Below are positions 8,388 to 18,613 of a stretch of 41,662 bases of DNA, one piece after another. The stretch comes from Thioploca sp. (lineage in GTDB: Bacteria > Pseudomonadota > Gammaproteobacteria > Beggiatoales > Beggiatoaceae), in NCBI GenBank assembly GCA_030627235.1, contig DAOUSL010000010.1, positions 1 to 41,662 of the forward strand. Direction: 5' to 3'. The notes under the pieces are model-generated. The model was not told where the DNA came from and did no database searches. It worked only from the letters and a program-made list of their open reading frames with translations. How positions within the stretch are numbered: position 1 is the first letter of the stretch; each line of letters opens with the position of its first letter. The position numbers and the translations under genes are program-made.

Positions 8388-8799
8388 ACGTCGTCGCCAT
8401 ATGGCAGAAATGAATGTTGTACCATACATAGATGTAATGTTGGTACTATTGATTATTTTTATGATAACTTCACCATTATTAACCCGTAGTGTTGAAGTTG
8501 AATTACCAGCAGTCAAACAAGCAGAAACTATTGAAACTGAAAATATAAACTTTATAATCATTACCATAAATTCCAAAAGCCAACTATTTTTAAATGATGA
8601 GGAACAGCCTTTGAATACTAATCAATTACTAATTAAAGTAGTAGCTTTGACCAGTTTTATTACTGATTCACAAGTGTTAATTAAAGGAGACCATCGTTTA
8701 AGTTATGGAAAAATAGTAAAATTAATGTCCATTCTACGGGAAGCTGGAATAAAAAAAGTAGGCTTATTAACCAAAATTCAGAAAAATGTTAACAGATAA
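8374..8799 (+). CDS. tolR: Tol-Pal system protein TolR
   Basis: TolR is the second motor subunit, with one membrane helix and a periplasmic domain. I take the ATG at 8374 (141 aa, MHYRKRRRHMAEMNVVPYID), which overlaps the tolQ end by 14 nt; an upstream TTG at 8347 would add nine residues without benefit. The helix carries the proton-pathway Asp20 in VVPYIDVMLVLLIIFMI. The periplasmic part (about 45-141) ends with the ExbD/TolR-like pattern VLIKGDHRLSYGKIVKLMSILREAGIKKVGLLT. The next gene starts 14 nt before its end. Confidence 0.93.
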   Translation: MHYRKRRRHMAEMNVVPYIDVMLVLLIIFMITSPLLTRSVEVELPAVKQAETIETENINFIIITINSKSQLFLNDEEQPLNTNQLLIKVVALTSFITDSQVLIKGDHRLSYGKIVKLMSILREAGIKKVGLLTKIQKNVNR

Positions 8800-9193
8800 A
8801 TTTATCGCATTTTTTAAAGCTATATTATTATTGGGAATATTGATAGTAATCATATTATTTAATACTGATTTATCAAAATCTCCACAAATTGTTGAACAAA
8901 AATTGATGGACAACACAGCTGTAGCTGAAGAAATCGAACGTTTACAAAGAAATAAAATAATTACAGCTGCTACTCAGAAATATAGACAACAGATTTTAGA
9001 ACAAAAACAAGAAGAATATAAATATATTAAGAGTCAAGATCAAGAATATATAAAGACCTTAACTATTCAACAACATGAGGAACAAAAGCAATTAGATAAA
9101 TTAAAACAACATCGATCACAAGCTGAACTTGAACTAAAAAGAGTTCGTCAAGAACGAGAAAAATTGAGTAATGCAAACAATAGCACTAATTAA
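8786..9193 (+). CDS. Short TolA-like protein without the C-terminal domain
   Basis: A 135-aa protein with one N-terminal membrane helix (about 8-27), then a charged, Gln/Lys/Glu-rich helical stretch (35-130) that should form a coiled coil. The juxtamembrane segment DNTAVAEEIERLQRNK resembles the start of TolA domain II in other gammaproteobacteria. It ends without the TonB/TolA C-terminal domain that contacts Pal and TolB. It overlaps tolR by 14 nt and the full tolA by 23 nt. Because tolA downstream has its own membrane helix, this is not simply the front half of one frameshifted gene. A partial duplication or an accessory subunit is likely; function unknown. Confidence 0.7.
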   Translation: MLTDKFIAFFKAILLLGILIVIILFNTDLSKSPQIVEQKLMDNTAVAEEIERLQRNKIITAATQKYRQQILEQKQEEYKYIKSQDQEYIKTLTIQQHEEQKQLDKLKQHRSQAELELKRVRQEREKLSNANNSTN

Positions 9194-9947
9194 AGCAGTT
9201 ATTATTAATGTATTATTTTTATCACTAATATTTTTTAGTACATTAAATCAACCAGAACCACTTCCACCAGTATTAAAAGATATTATGCCAGCGGCTATTG
9301 TGGATGAAACTAATATTATAGTAAATAAAAATATTATAGATAAACCAGTTATCAAACAAGATACCGAATTAAAAAAACGTCAGATTGAAAAAAAAATTGT
9401 TTCTATAGAAAAACTACTTAATAAAACTGAAAGAAAAAAAATACAAGAACAAGCCATCTTAAATAAAGTTCTCGAACAAAAGGCAATTGAGGCAAAAAAA
9501 CTAACTAAAGAACGCAAAAAATCTAAGGAACTAGCTCGTTTAAAAACAGAGTTAGCAATAGAACGGAAACAGGCTAAAGAAAAACGTTTAAAAAGGGAGC
9601 AAAAAGCTTTACAACAACATGCTAAAAAAATTAAAAATACTGCAACAGTTGCTAAGAAGATAGAAAAACAAGATAAAGAACAAATTCAGGCAACTATAAA
9701 ACTTCTACAAAATAAGTTACCTCAATATTGGATACGGCCTCGAGGTTTTTATGGTGGGTTATCTTGTATAATAAAAATTAATTTACAAATGGGAGGAATG
9801 GTGAAAAATGTTGCAGTAGTCACTAGTAGTGGTAATGTTGCATTTGATAATTCTGCAATATTAGCAGTACAAAATGCATCTCCATTGCCTATACCAGATG
9901 AATTATTTACTGAATTTAGAGAGTTTAACTTTGAATTTAAGAAATAG
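9171..9947 (+). CDS. tolA: Cell envelope integrity protein TolA
   Basis: TolA links the TolQR motor to Pal and TolB across the periplasm. This 258-aa protein has an N-terminal membrane helix (about 8-25), a Lys/Glu-rich helical domain (about 60-170) and the C-terminal TonB-like domain (about 180-258). The latter shows W187 in QYWIRPRGFYGGLSC, then VVTSSGNVAFDNSAI, ASPLPIP and FREFNFEFK, all typical of TolA domain III. The helical domain is shorter than in Escherichia coli (about 420 aa in total). tolB and pal, which normally follow, are absent; the next gene is convergent rplQ. Confidence 0.9.
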   Translation: MQTIALIKAVIINVLFLSLIFFSTLNQPEPLPPVLKDIMPAAIVDETNIIVNKNIIDKPVIKQDTELKKRQIEKKIVSIEKLLNKTERKKIQEQAILNKVLEQKAIEAKKLTKERKKSKELARLKTELAIERKQAKEKRLKREQKALQQHAKKIKNTATVAKKIEKQDKEQIQATIKLLQNKLPQYWIRPRGFYGGLSCIIKINLQMGGMVKNVAVVTSSGNVAFDNSAILAVQNASPLPIPDELFTEFREFNFEFKK

Positions 9948-9968
9948 GAAAGAAACTTTTTAGAACTC

Positions 9969-9990
9969 GTGGGAAAACTAATTTTCCCAC
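9969..9990. terminator. Putative bidirectional terminator between tolA and rplQ
   Basis: GTGGGAAAA and TTTTCCCAC form a perfect 9-bp stem around a CTAA tetraloop between two convergent genes. The A/T ends of the stem could act in both directions, though no long T-run follows on either side. Confidence 0.6.
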
Positions 9991-10002
9991 AGAATTATAC
10001 TA

Positions 10003-10383
10003 CTATTCTTCAGCTTCTTCTAGCTGAGGTCGATCTACTAATTCTACAATAGCCATAGGAGCTTTATCTCCAGTCCTAAAACCACATTTAAGAATTCGTA
10101 AATATCCTCCTGGACGTTCCTTATAACGGGGACCTAATTCATTAAATAATTTAGTAACTATTGATCTATCACGCAGTCTAGCAAAAGCAAGACGACGTTT
10201 GGAAACACTATCTTCTTTAGATAAAGTAATCAAAGGTTCTACAACACAACGTAATTCTTTAGCTTTAGGTAAAGTAGTTCTAATAAGCTCATGATCTAGT
10301 AAAGAAACAGACATGTTTTTAAACATAGCCTTTCTATGACTACTATTCCTATTTAATTGTCTTCCCGCATGACGGTGACGCAT
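10003..10383 (-). CDS. rplQ: 50S ribosomal protein L17
   Basis: L17 binds 23S rRNA in the large subunit. The 126-aa protein opens with [20 protein letters not shown] and contains [16 protein letters not shown], both diagnostic of L17. It is the last gene of the ribosomal supercluster, 23 nt after rpoA, as usual for the alpha operon. The C terminus is slightly acidic (EEAEE). Confidence 0.97.
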   Translation of the reverse strand: MRHRHAGRQLNRNSSHRKAMFKNMSVSLLDHELIRTTLPKAKELRCVVEPLITLSKEDSVSKRRLAFARLRDRSIVTKLFNELGPRYKERPGGYLRILKCGFRTGDKAPMAIVELVDRPQLEEAEE

Positions 10384-10406
10384 AATTTTATCCTGTAATT
10401 ATATAA

Positions 10407-11405
10407 TTAAGAACCGTCAGATTCTTCATTATGAAGATTAGGAGGTGGCCAATCTTCTAAACGCATTCCCAATGATAAGCCGCGGGTTGCCAATATATCC
10501 TTAATTTCAGTTAAAGATTTTTTACCAAGATTAGGAGTTTTCAATAAGTCAGATTCAGTTTTTTGAATCAAATCACCTATATAGAAAATACTCTCAGCTT
10601 TTAAACAGTTAGCAGAACGTACAGTTAAATCTAACTCATCTACTGGTCGCAATAAAACGGGATCGATTTCATTCTTTTCAATATCTTCTTCCGGTTCAAC
10701 ACGATTTTCTAGATCAACAATTACTGCCAATTGATCTTGTAAAATAGTTGCAGCAGTTTTGATTGCAGCTTCTGGGTCAATAGAACCATTAGTCTCCAAT
10801 TCAATAATAAGTTTATCTAAATTAGTACGTTGTTCAACTCTAGCACTTTCTACTTGATAAGCTACTCGTAAAACTGGGCTAAAAGAAGCATCTAATTTTA
10901 AGGTGCCAATTGGACTGTCATTATCTTCTTCAGTAGCAGAACGTTGATTAGCAGGTTGATAACCACGACCTTCCATAATCTTTAAAGTCATATCCAACTT
11001 ACTATCTTTCGTTATATTCGCTATGACATGCTCTGGATTTACAATTTCAATATCATGTTCTAAAGTAATATCATCAGCACATATAACCCCAGGTCCTTGA
11101 CTAGTTAATTGCAAAGATACCTGAGAACGTTCTCCTAACATACGAAAAGCAACACCTTTTAAATTCAATAAGATATCCGTTACATCTTCCTGCACACCTT
11201 CAATGGCAGAGTACTCGTGCAATACACCTTCAATTTTCACATCAGTTACAGCAGCACCTGGCAAAGAAGATAACAAAACCCGTCTCAATGCATTACCTAA
11301 GGTATATCCGAAACCACGGTCTAAAGGTTCTAATGTTATTTTAGCAATTGTATCGCTGATATATTCAACATCAACAATACGAGGTTTTAAGAAATCCATT
11401 AGCAT
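10407..11405 (-). CDS. rpoA: RNA polymerase subunit alpha
   Basis: The alpha subunit nucleates RNA polymerase assembly and binds UP elements and activators through its C-terminal domain. The N-terminal domain (1-235) has [26 protein letters not shown]. The C-terminal domain (about 255-332) has [21 protein letters not shown] and [13 protein letters not shown]. At 332 aa it is close to the usual 329. The N terminus [11 protein letters not shown] allows an ATG at 11405 or two codons later at 11399. It sits between rpsD and rplQ in the standard alpha-operon order. Confidence 0.97.
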   Translation of the reverse strand: MLMDFLKPRIVDVEYISDTIAKITLEPLDRGFGYTLGNALRRVLLSSLPGAAVTDVKIEGVLHEYSAIEGVQEDVTDILLNLKGVAFRMLGERSQVSLQLTSQGPGVICADDITLEHDIEIVNPEHVIANITKDSKLDMTLKIMEGRGYQPANQRSATEEDNDSPIGTLKLDASFSPVLRVAYQVESARVEQRTNLDKLIIELETNGSIDPEAAIKTAATILQDQLAVIVDLENRVEPEEDIEKNEIDPVLLRPVDELDLTVRSANCLKAESIFYIGDLIQKTESDLLKTPNLGKKSLTEIKDILATRGLSLGMRLEDWPPPNLHNEESDGS

Positions 11406-11420
11406 ACTTGCGTATCCAAT

Positions 11421-12041
11421 TTACTTAGAATACAACTCTACAACAAGCTGTTCATTAATGTCATTTGGTAATTCTTGACGTTCTGGAATCGTTTTAAAAA
11501 TGCCGCTCATTTTATTAATGTCAACTTCAACCCATTCAGGAAAACCATATTCCTTAGAACTAGTTAAAGCTGCTTTAATACGTAATTGTTCACAACTTTT
11601 ATCTCGAATTCTAACAACATCACTAGAACCAACTTGATATGATGGTATATTGACTGATTTTTCATTGACTAAAATAGCTTTATGACTCACTAACTGTCTA
11701 GCTTCAGCTCTAGTAACTCCAAATCCCATCCGATAAACTACATTATCCAGACGACATTCAAGTAATTTCAACAAATTTTCACCAGTCGAACCAGATTTTT
11801 GGTTAGCTTTTACATAATAACCATGAAATTGTTTTTCCAAGATTCCATACAAGCGACGCAATTTTTGTTTTTCACGTAGCTGGACTGCATAATCAGACAA
11901 ACGTTGTCGTTTATCACCATGCTGACCTGGCAACTTCTCAGATTTACATTTTGAATCAAGGCTACGAGCACGACTTTTCAGTAATAAATCAGTCTGTTCA
12001 CGTCGACTTAGTTTACATTTAGGGCCAAGATATCTTGCCAT
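11421..12041 (-). CDS. rpsD: 30S ribosomal protein S4
   Basis: S4 is an early-assembling 16S-binding protein and, in related bacteria, the translational repressor of the alpha operon. The 206-aa protein begins [20 protein letters not shown] and contains the S4 RNA-binding domain ([22 protein letters not shown]). It has a single Cys near the N terminus, so it is the zinc-free form. Length and place are normal. Confidence 0.97.
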   Translation of the reverse strand: MARYLGPKCKLSRREQTDLLLKSRARSLDSKCKSEKLPGQHGDKRQRLSDYAVQLREKQKLRRLYGILEKQFHGYYVKANQKSGSTGENLLKLLECRLDNVVYRMGFGVTRAEARQLVSHKAILVNEKSVNIPSYQVGSSDVVRIRDKSCEQLRIKAALTSSKEYGFPEWVEVDINKMSGIFKTIPERQELPNDINEQLVVELYSK

Positions 12042-12058
12042 ATTATCTCTCTAAGTTA

Positions 12059-12445
12059 TTATACTCTGCGTCTTTTGGGTGGACGACATCCATTGTGTGG
12101 AATTGGGGTCACATCAGTAATGGAAGTAATTTTAAAACCATTTGCATTAAGGGAACGAACTGCTGATTCACGTCCTGGTCCTGGTCCTTTAATCCGTACA
12201 TCCAAGTTTTTGACACCGAAATCTTTAACAATATTACCAACTTTTTCTGCTGCTATCTGAGCAGCAAAAGGCGTACTTTTACGAGAGCCTCTAAATCCAC
12301 TACCTCCAGCAGTCGCCCAACCCAGTGAGTTACCTTGACGATCGGTGATAGTAATAATGGTATTATTAAAAGAAGCATGTACATGGGCAATTCCATCTGT
12401 AATGTTCTTTTTAACTTTTTTACGTTGTCGTTGTGCTTTTGGCAT
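12059..12445 (-). CDS. rpsK: 30S ribosomal protein S11
   Basis: S11 lies on the platform of the small subunit near the Shine-Dalgarno helix. The 128-aa sequence shows [21 protein letters not shown] and the C-terminal [14 protein letters not shown], typical of S11. It lies between rpsM and rpsD with short gaps of 13 and 17 nt. Confidence 0.97.
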   Translation of the reverse strand: MPKAQRQRKKVKKNITDGIAHVHASFNNTIITITDRQGNSLGWATAGGSGFRGSRKSTPFAAQIAAEKVGNIVKDFGVKNLDVRIKGPGPGRESAVRSLNANGFKITSITDVTPIPHNGCRPPKRRRV

Positions 12446-12458
12446 ATGTTAATCCGAC

Positions 12459-12818
12459 TTATTTCTTCTTAATTGGTCTTCTAGGACCTTTACGAGTACG
12501 AGCATTAGTACGAGTGCGTTGACCACGTAATGGTAAACCACGCCGATGCCTAATACCACGATAACAACCTAAGTCCTTTAAACGTTTTATGTTCATTGCA
12601 ATCTCACGACGCAAATCACCTTCAATATTATATTTAGCAACCTCAGTACGCAAACGCTCAAGTTCTTTATCTTTTAAGTTTTTCACTTTGGTACTAGGGA
12701 CAATTTTAGTTGCCTCACAAATACGTTGGGCTAAAACTGAACCAACTCCATAAATGGAAGTTAAAGCAATAACTATATGTTTGTGTACTGGGATATTAAT
12801 ACCAGCTATACGAGCCAT
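12459..12818 (-). CDS. rpsM: 30S ribosomal protein S13
   Basis: S13 sits in the head of the small subunit and forms bridges with the large subunit. [20 protein letters not shown] at the N terminus and [19 protein letters not shown] near the C terminus identify it. The 119-aa length is normal. It starts the alpha operon; the 68-nt spacer to rpmJ is where an S4-binding leader would lie, but I could not establish a pseudoknot. Confidence 0.97.
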   Translation of the reverse strand: MARIAGINIPVHKHIVIALTSIYGVGSVLAQRICEATKIVPSTKVKNLKDKELERLRTEVAKYNIEGDLRREIAMNIKRLKDLGCYRGIRHRRGLPLRGQRTRTNARTRKGPRRPIKKK

Positions 12819-12886
12819 AATAATCCTATCTAATTTTTAATTCTTAATATTTAATAATGAACCAGAATTAAACACAAGAATTATTT

Positions 12887-13000
12887 TTAACCTTGGCGTT
12901 GTTTATGTCGTTTATCTACACAAATAACTCTAACTTTGCCATGGCGACGAATAATTTTACAATTTCGACAAATTTTCTTAACAGAAGCTCTTACTTTCAT
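12887..13000 (-). CDS. rpmJ: 50S ribosomal protein L36
   Basis: A 37-residue protein read directly from the minus strand, starting [19 protein letters not shown] and ending in RHKQRQG. Cys11, Cys14, Cys27 and His32 give the C-C-C-H zinc-ribbon pattern, so this is the zinc-binding form. It lies 3 nt after secY, in its usual place between secY and rpsM. Confidence 0.95.
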   Translation of the reverse strand: MKVRASVKKICRNCKIIRRHGKVRVICVDKRHKQRQG

Positions 13001-13003
13001 AAT

Positions 13004-14326
13004 TTATAAACCACGTCCATGCCCTTTTAAATTAGCTTTTTTCATCAGTCCTTCATATTGATGTGACATTAGATGAGCTTGTACTTGGGACATAAAATCC
13101 ATTGTGACAACTACAATGATTAATAAAGAAGTACCTCCAAAATAAAAAGGTACATTCCATTTAAGAATTAAGAATTCTGGTAATAAACATACAGCAGTTA
13201 CATAAATAGCACTAGCTAAGGTTAATCTAGACATAACTGTATCTAAATATTCAGCAGTTTGTAATCCTGGTCTAACACCTGGAACAAAAGCCCCTGATTT
13301 TTTTAAATTATCTGCGATATCTCTAGGATTAAAAGTCAAAGCCGTGTAAAAAAAGCAGAAAAATATGATAGCTACTGCATAAAACATTACATATAAAGGC
13401 TGTCCTGGTGATATAGCTTGAGATACATCTTTTAGCCAAGTCATACCTTCAGCACTACCAAACCAACCAGCTAAAGTTGCTGGAAATAAGATAATACTAG
13501 AAGCAAAAATTGGTGGAATCACACCTGCCATATTCATTTTTAGTGGTAGATGGCTACTTTGACCGGCATATAGTTTATTACCCACCTGCCGTTTAGCATA
13601 ATTTACCGTTACACGTCTTTGACCACGTTCAACAAATACTACAAATGCTGTTACCATTAGAACTACAGAAAACAATACTAACACAGTTAAAATATGCAAT
13701 TGTCCAGTACGAGCTAATTCTAATGAACCACCAATTGCAGAAGGTAATCCTGCAACAATACCAGCATAAATAATAATAGAGATACCATTACCAATACCAC
13801 GTTCTGTCATCTGTTCACCTAACCACATGATAAACATAGCTCCAGTAACTAGTGTCATAATAGCAGTAACTCTAAATGCAAGACCAGGGTCAATAACTAC
13901 ACTTTGGCTTTCTAATGCAATTGCAACTCCAGTAGCCTGAAAGGTAGCTAATCCCAAAGTACCATAACGAGTATATTGCGTAATTTTGCGTCGGCCTGAC
14001 TCGCCTTCTTTTTTTAGCTGTTCTAGTTTAGGATGTACTGCCGTCATCAACTGCATAATAATAGCAGCTGAAATATAAGGCATTATACCAATAGCAAATA
14101 CAGAAAAACGTTCTAATGCACCACCAGAGAACATGTTAAACATATCTAAGATAGTACCACGTTGTTCTTCAAACATAGCTGCTAAAGCAACTGGATCAAT
14201 TCCAGGTACCGGTATAAACGTACCAATCCGAAATACTACTATAGCTCCCAATACAAACAGAAGCCGTTGTTTTAGTTCAGTTAAACGTCCAAATTTTCCA
14301 AGTTCCAACCCATTATTTATAGCCAC
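13004..14326 (-). CDS. secY: Preprotein translocase subunit SecY
   Basis: SecY is the channel of the SecYEG translocon in the inner membrane. The 440-aa protein has ten predicted membrane helices and the signatures [30 protein letters not shown] and [15 protein letters not shown]. It lies between rplO (5 nt upstream) and rpmJ (3 nt downstream), the standard spc order. Confidence 0.97.
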   Translation of the reverse strand: MAINNGLELGKFGRLTELKQRLLFVLGAIVVFRIGTFIPVPGIDPVALAAMFEEQRGTILDMFNMFSGGALERFSVFAIGIMPYISAAIIMQLMTAVHPKLEQLKKEGESGRRKITQYTRYGTLGLATFQATGVAIALESQSVVIDPGLAFRVTAIMTLVTGAMFIMWLGEQMTERGIGNGISIIIYAGIVAGLPSAIGGSLELARTGQLHILTVLVLFSVVLMVTAFVVFVERGQRRVTVNYAKRQVGNKLYAGQSSHLPLKMNMAGVIPPIFASSIILFPATLAGWFGSAEGMTWLKDVSQAISPGQPLYVMFYAVAIIFFCFFYTALTFNPRDIADNLKKSGAFVPGVRPGLQTAEYLDTVMSRLTLASAIYVTAVCLLPEFLILKWNVPFYFGGTSLLIIVVVTMDFMSQVQAHLMSHQYEGLMKKANLKGHGRGL

Positions 14327-14331
14327 CAGCT

Positions 14332-14766
14332 TTATTCCTCAATTGAGCCACCAGCTTTTAAAATAGCGGAACGAGCTCCAGCGGTACAAGTTATACCTTG
14401 AATATTTAAAGCTCTAGTTATTTCACCAGTAGCAATAATCTTCACATACTTAAAATGTTGTTTAATAACACGAGCGGTTTTTAAAGCTTCTAAAGAAATC
14501 TTATCATCTTTAACTAATTCTAACTCATGCAAACGAACCTCAGCAGTTAATTTAGCAGTACGAGAAGAAAAACCAACCTTTGGTAAACGTCTTTGTAAAG
14601 GCATTTGACCACCTTCAAACCCAACTTTATGAAAACCGCCAGACCTGGAATGTTGTCCTTTATGACCTCTACCACAAGTTTTACCTAATCCACTGCCAAT
14701 ACCACGTCCAACACGTTTAGCTGCTTTTTTAGAGCCAGCTGCAGGTTTTATAGTATTTAGGTACAT
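14332..14766 (-). CDS. rplO: 50S ribosomal protein L15
   Basis: L15 binds 23S rRNA late in large-subunit assembly. The 144-aa sequence has [20 protein letters not shown] and [15 protein letters not shown], both typical. Its start overlaps the end of rpmD by 10 nt, so the two are translationally coupled. Confidence 0.97.
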   Translation of the reverse strand: MYLNTIKPAAGSKKAAKRVGRGIGSGLGKTCGRGHKGQHSRSGGFHKVGFEGGQMPLQRRLPKVGFSSRTAKLTAEVRLHELELVKDDKISLEALKTARVIKQHFKYVKIIATGEITRALNIQGITCTAGARSAILKAGGSIEE

Positions 14767-14942
14767 TCTTCCACCTTTAATAAATAAGCAACCTTATTAA
14801 TCATACCACGATTAGCCGGAGTATCTTCAACATATACTGTATGATGACGTTTGCGTAATCCAAGACCAGCAACACAAGCTCTATGTTTTGGAATGCGACC
14901 GAATGAGCTACCTAATTGGGTAACTTTAATCTTTTTTGTCAT
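14757..14942 (-). CDS. rpmD: 50S ribosomal protein L30
   Basis: A 61-aa protein with the L30 pattern: [30 protein letters not shown] followed by [22 protein letters not shown]. The start overlaps the rpsE end by 17 nt. Length is normal for bacterial L30. Confidence 0.95.
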   Translation of the reverse strand: MTKKIKVTQLGSSFGRIPKHRACVAGLGLRKRHHTVYVEDTPANRGMINKVAYLLKVEECT

Positions 14943-15450
14943 AACTTAAAATCTCTTCAACAGTTTTACCACGTTTGGCTGCTACTGATTCTGGATTCGC
15001 CATTTTAACAAGACCTTTAAACATAGCTTGTATTACATTTTTAGGATTAGAGCTACCAATAGTCTTAGCTAAGACATCACGTACACCCAATACATCAAAG
15101 ACTGCTCGCATCGCACCACCAGCAATAATTCCAGTTCCACTGGAAGCTGGTTGCATATAAACTTTAGCAGCACCATGTTCAGATGTAATAGGATATTGTA
15201 AAGTCACCCCATTTAGATCAACATTATACATATTTTTACGAGCATTTTCCATTGCTTTGGAAATGGCTAATGGAACTTCACGAGCTTTACCATATCCATA
15301 ACCAGCTCTTCCTTTACCATCACCTACAACCGTTAACGCAGTAAAACTAAAAATTCGTCCACCTTTAACTACTTTAGCTACTCTGTTCACTGCCACCAAC
15401 TTCTCTACAAACTCATCATTTTTAGTTCGTTGAAATTCGTAATTTGCCAT
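14926..15450 (-). CDS. rpsE: 30S ribosomal protein S5
   Basis: S5 contributes to decoding accuracy and mRNA unwinding at the entry channel. The 174-aa protein has the N-terminal double-stranded-RNA-binding-like domain ([30 protein letters not shown]) and the C-terminal domain with [20 protein letters not shown]. Order and length are normal. Confidence 0.97.
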   Translation of the reverse strand: MANYEFQRTKNDEFVEKLVAVNRVAKVVKGGRIFSFTALTVVGDGKGRAGYGYGKAREVPLAISKAMENARKNMYNVDLNGVTLQYPITSEHGAAKVYMQPASSGTGIIAGGAMRAVFDVLGVRDVLAKTIGSSNPKNVIQAMFKGLVKMANPESVAAKRGKTVEEILSYDKKD

Positions 15451-15471
15451 AATATATTCAATTTATTATAA

Positions 15472-15825
15472 TCAGAACTTTAGACCATTTTCACGAGCAG
15501 TATCAGCCAAAGCCTTTATTCGGCCATGAAACTTAAAACCAGAACGATCAAAACTTACTTGTTCAATATCAACTGATTTAGCTCGTAGAGCAATAGTTTT
15601 ACCCACCACAGTTGCCGCTGCTATATTACCACCAAAAGCAATAATTTCTTTAACTTCTTTGTCTACAGTAGAAGCACTGGCAAGAACTTTGGAACCATCC
15701 GGAGTAATAATTTGTGCATAAATATGCTTAGGAGTTTTATAAACACATAACCTAGTAGCTCCTTGAGATTTAATTTTGGCACGGGTACGACGACTCCGTC
15801 GCAAACGAGCATTTTTTTTATCCAT
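15472..15825 (-). CDS. rplR: 50S ribosomal protein L18
   Basis: L18 binds 5S rRNA. The 117-aa sequence shows [32 protein letters not shown] and ends [19 protein letters not shown], typical of L18. It ends 21 nt before rpsE and follows rplF by 1 nt. Confidence 0.96.
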   Translation of the reverse strand: MDKKNARLRRSRRTRAKIKSQGATRLCVYKTPKHIYAQIITPDGSKVLASASTVDKEVKEIIAFGGNIAAATVVGKTIALRAKSVDIEQVSFDRSGFKFHGRIKALADTARENGLKF

Positions 15826-15826
15826 A

Positions 15827-16354
15827 TTATTTCTTCTTAGCTTCTTTTCTTATAATAATTTCATCCGAATACTTAACTCCTTTACCTTTATATGGTTCTG
15901 GCGGACGAAAAGACCTTATATTAGCTGCTACCTGCCCAACTTGTTGTTTATCTATTCCCTTAACTAATACTTCAGTTTGAGTTGGAGTTTCTATAGTAAC
16001 TCCATCAGGGATAGCAAACTTTATTGGATGTGAAAAACCTAAAGTAAGATTAAGATTTTTACCTTCTAATTGAGCCCTATAACCAACTCCAACTAAATTT
16101 AACCCTTTTTCAAAACCATTAGATACTCCTTCCACCATATTATTGACTATCGCACGCATAGTCCCAGCCATAGCTACAGCATTTTTGGTTCTAGGTGCAA
16201 AAGTTAAGGTATTATTAGATAGGCTTATTTCTACATCCATATGTATATTTTGTTGTAGTTGACCATTCTTACCTTTAATTGAAAGTGCTTGATTATCTAA
16301 AGATACTTCAACCCCAGTAGGAAAAATAATTGGTTTTTTTGCAATTCTTGACAT
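15827..16354 (-). CDS. rplF: 50S ribosomal protein L6
   Basis: L6 lies near the factor-binding site of the large subunit. I choose the ATG at 16354 ([17 protein letters not shown]), which matches the family N terminus and gives 175 aa; an upstream in-frame start at 16369 would add five residues (MVIYE). The C-terminal motif [18 protein letters not shown] is diagnostic. The order rpsH-rplF-rplR is standard. Confidence 0.95.
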   Translation of the reverse strand: MSRIAKKPIIFPTGVEVSLDNQALSIKGKNGQLQQNIHMDVEISLSNNTLTFAPRTKNAVAMAGTMRAIVNNMVEGVSNGFEKGLNLVGVGYRAQLEGKNLNLTLGFSHPIKFAIPDGVTIETPTQTEVLVKGIDKQQVGQVAANIRSFRPPEPYKGKGVKYSDEIIIRKEAKKK

Positions 16355-16383
16355 TTCGTAAATTACCATTAAATATTAATTAT

Positions 16384-16776
16384 TTAAGCGACTAAACACA
16401 AAACTTCACCACCTTGGTCTAGGCTACGTGCTTGCCGATCTGTCATTATTCCTCTATTGGTAGAAATAACAGCTACTCCCAACCCTCCTGACACCTTAGG
16501 TAATTCATCCTTCTTTTTATAAATTCGTAATCCAGGTCTACTAAACCGTTTTAATAAACTAATAACCGGCTTCCCTTCATAATATTTCAAATCTATAGTT
16601 AATATTGGTTTTGTTTCTATAGTTGCACTAAAACTAGTAATATAACCTTCATCTTGTAATAATTTAGCAATTGCTAGTTTTATTTTAGATGATGGCATTT
16701 CCACTTGTTTAAAGTTACAAGATTGTGCATTGCGAATACGTGTTAACATATCAGCAATAGGATCAGACATACTCAT
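16384..16776 (-). CDS. rpsH: 30S ribosomal protein S8
   Basis: S8 binds helix 21 of 16S rRNA and in relatives represses the spc operon. The 130-aa protein begins [18 protein letters not shown] and ends [20 protein letters not shown], both typical. A 100-nt AT-rich spacer with no visible gene separates it from rpsN. Confidence 0.97.
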   Translation of the reverse strand: MSMSDPIADMLTRIRNAQSCNFKQVEMPSSKIKLAIAKLLQDEGYITSFSATIETKPILTIDLKYYEGKPVISLLKRFSRPGLRIYKKKDELPKVSGGLGVAVISTNRGIMTDRQARSLDQGGEVLCLVA

Positions 16777-16876
16777 ACTTATAATTCTCTATAAATGTTA
16801 ACTTACATTACTGCTGAACTGTGAATTTATCAATAATGCTAAAATTTACAATTATTTTAAATTGTTGCGAGATATA

Positions 16877-17182
16877 TTACCAACTTGATTTAGTCAAACC
16901 AGGAATAAATCCTTGCATTGCTGCTTCTCTTAATTTATTCCGTCCTAATCCAAATTTCCTATAATAACCATGAGGACGCCCAGTTATTTGACATCGATTG
17001 CGAATACGACATGGACTAGCATCACGTGGTAAAGATTGAAATTTGCGTTTTGCAACTTCTCGTTCATTAAAACTTATACTTTGATCACTGATAATTTTTT
17101 TTAATTCAGCTCTCTTAGCAGCGTATTTTTTTACTGTTCGTAAGCGTTTTGCTTCTCGATTAATAACAGAAAGTTTTGCCAT
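16877..17182 (-). CDS. rpsN: 30S ribosomal protein S14, long zinc-independent form
   Basis: S14 lies in the head of the small subunit. This is the 101-aa long form: it has only two Cys in [21 protein letters not shown] rather than the four-Cys zinc site of the short form. The C terminus ends in GLTKSSW, as in most proteobacteria. It lies 13 nt after rplE. Confidence 0.97.
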   Translation of the reverse strand: MAKLSVINREAKRLRTVKKYAAKRAELKKIISDQSISFNEREVAKRKFQSLPRDASPCRIRNRCQITGRPHGYYRKFGLGRNKLREAAMQGFIPGLTKSSW

Positions 17183-17195
17183 AATAAATATCGAA

Positions 17196-17732
17196 TTATT
17201 TTAATGGAAAGTTAAAAGCTTTAAGTAAGGCACGACCTTCTTCATCTGTATTGGCCGAAGTAGTAAGTGTAATATCCATTCCTCGAATAGCATCAATCTT
17301 ATCATAATCTATTTCTGGAAAAATAATCTGTTCCTTTATTCCTAAAGTATAATTACCTCTTCCATCAAACGCTTTATCAGAAAAACCTCGAAAGTCTCTA
17401 ATTCTTGGAATAGCAATACTAACAAGCCTATCCAAAAATTCATACATATAAGTCCGTCTTAAGTTAACCTTACAACCAATTGGCCAACCTTCACGTACTT
17501 TAAAATTAGAAATAGATTTGCGGGCTTTAGTAACTACTGGTTTCTGACCAGCAATACTAGTCATATCAGAGACAGCTCGCTCAATTATTTTCTTGTCTGC
17601 AACAGCAGCTCCTAAACCCATATTTATGGTAATTTGAATCAATTTAGGAACTTGCATAACACTTTTATATTTAAACTGTTGTACTAACTCAGGCACAATA
17701 GTTTCTTGGTAATATGTGTGTAATCTTGCCAT
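17196..17732 (-). CDS. rplE: 50S ribosomal protein L5
   Basis: L5 binds 5S rRNA and contacts P-site tRNA. The 178-aa protein has [45 protein letters not shown] and [20 protein letters not shown], all family signatures. Its ATG shares one base with the rplX stop. Confidence 0.97.
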   Translation of the reverse strand: MARLHTYYQETIVPELVQQFKYKSVMQVPKLIQITINMGLGAAVADKKIIERAVSDMTSIAGQKPVVTKARKSISNFKVREGWPIGCKVNLRRTYMYEFLDRLVSIAIPRIRDFRGFSDKAFDGRGNYTLGIKEQIIFPEIDYDKIDAIRGMDITLTTSANTDEEGRALLKAFNFPLK

Positions 17733-18049
17733 TATTCAGTAATCACTTCATCAGTTGACTTAAAATAACGTACCTTAGTTCCATCCTCAAGATATTTAAA
17801 TCCAACTCGGTCTGCTTTATTAGTGGTTGGATTGACTAAGGCAACATTAGAAATATGAATTGGCATCTCTTTATCAATAATGCCTCCAGCAATATTTTGC
17901 ATTGGATTAGGCCGAGTATGACGTTTAACTAGATTGATATTCTCAACCACGATTCTATCATTTTTTACAACTCGAACAACTTTTCCTAATTTATCTTTAT
18001 CTTTGCCAGCAATAACTATAATTTCATCGCCTGTTCTTATTTTTCTCAT
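17732..18049 (-). CDS. rplX: 50S ribosomal protein L24
   Basis: L24 starts 50S assembly at the 5' end of 23S rRNA. The 105-aa protein has the KOW motif near the N terminus ([21 protein letters not shown]) and [27 protein letters not shown]. It follows rplN by 15 nt and overlaps rplE by one base. Confidence 0.97.
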   Translation of the reverse strand: MRKIRTGDEIIVIAGKDKDKLGKVVRVVKNDRIVVENINLVKRHTRPNPMQNIAGGIIDKEMPIHISNVALVNPTTNKADRVGFKYLEDGTKVRYFKSTDEVITE

Positions 18050-18064
18050 TTATTACCTACCTCA

Positions 18065-18433
18065 TCAAAGAACTTCTGGGGCAAGAGAAACAATCCGCAT
18101 AAATTTTTCATTTCTCAATTCACGAGTAACTGGCCCAAAAATACGAGTACCTATAGGCTGGGATTGATTATTAAGCAAAACAGCGGCATTACCATCAAAA
18201 CGAATTAAAGAACCATCTGGCCGTCTTACACCTTTACAAGTTCTAACTACTAATGCTTGATAAATTTCACCTTTTTTAACTTTGCTACGTGGAATTGCTT
18301 CTTTTACACTAACTTTAATAACATCTCCTATATTAGCATAACGCCGATGTGAGCCACCTAAAATTTTAATACATTTAAGTTTTTTTGCTCCACTATTATC
18401 AGCTGCATCTAGTATAGTTTGCATTTGTATCAT
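18065..18433 (-). CDS. rplN: 50S ribosomal protein L14
   Basis: L14 forms a bridge to the small subunit. The 122-aa protein begins [27 protein letters not shown] and contains [13 protein letters not shown], both diagnostic. It is the first gene after a 180-nt gap and has its own promoter candidate, matching the spc operon start in Escherichia coli. Confidence 0.97.
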   Translation of the reverse strand: MIQMQTILDAADNSGAKKLKCIKILGGSHRRYANIGDVIKVSVKEAIPRSKVKKGEIYQALVVRTCKGVRRPDGSLIRFDGNAAVLLNNQSQPIGTRIFGPVTRELRNEKFMRIVSLAPEVL

Positions 18434-18497
18434 AGCTTTTTCTCAATATTTTTAAAAATTATAATCATGATTCTAATTGAGTGGAACATCCATTGTT

Positions 18498-18527
18498 TAA
18501 ATAACAAAGTTATTCATTTTTTGTCAA
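18498..18527 (-). promoter_or_regulatory. Putative spc-operon promoter
   Basis: On the minus strand a perfect TTGACA (18522-18527) is followed after 18 nt by TATTTA (18498-18503), within the 180-nt gap (18434-18613) between rpsQ and rplN. The predicted start near 18490 gives a leader of about 55 nt before rplN. The location matches the known spc promoter of enterobacteria. Confidence 0.6.
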
Positions 18528-18613
18528 TGATTAAGATTATTTGCTAAATAAACAACTTGATTATCTAAGCATTTGTAAGCTAATCTTACGGAAAAAATCT
18601 AAATACCATTATT

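Noticed and set aside
8786-9947. A single tolA split by a frameshift
   Set aside because: The second frame has its own start, membrane helix and linker as well as domain III, so it is complete by itself; the first frame repeats domains I-II.
12819-12886. S4-binding pseudoknot leader before rpsM
   Set aside because: The spacer is AT-rich and I could not establish the nested stems by eye, so no feature was called.
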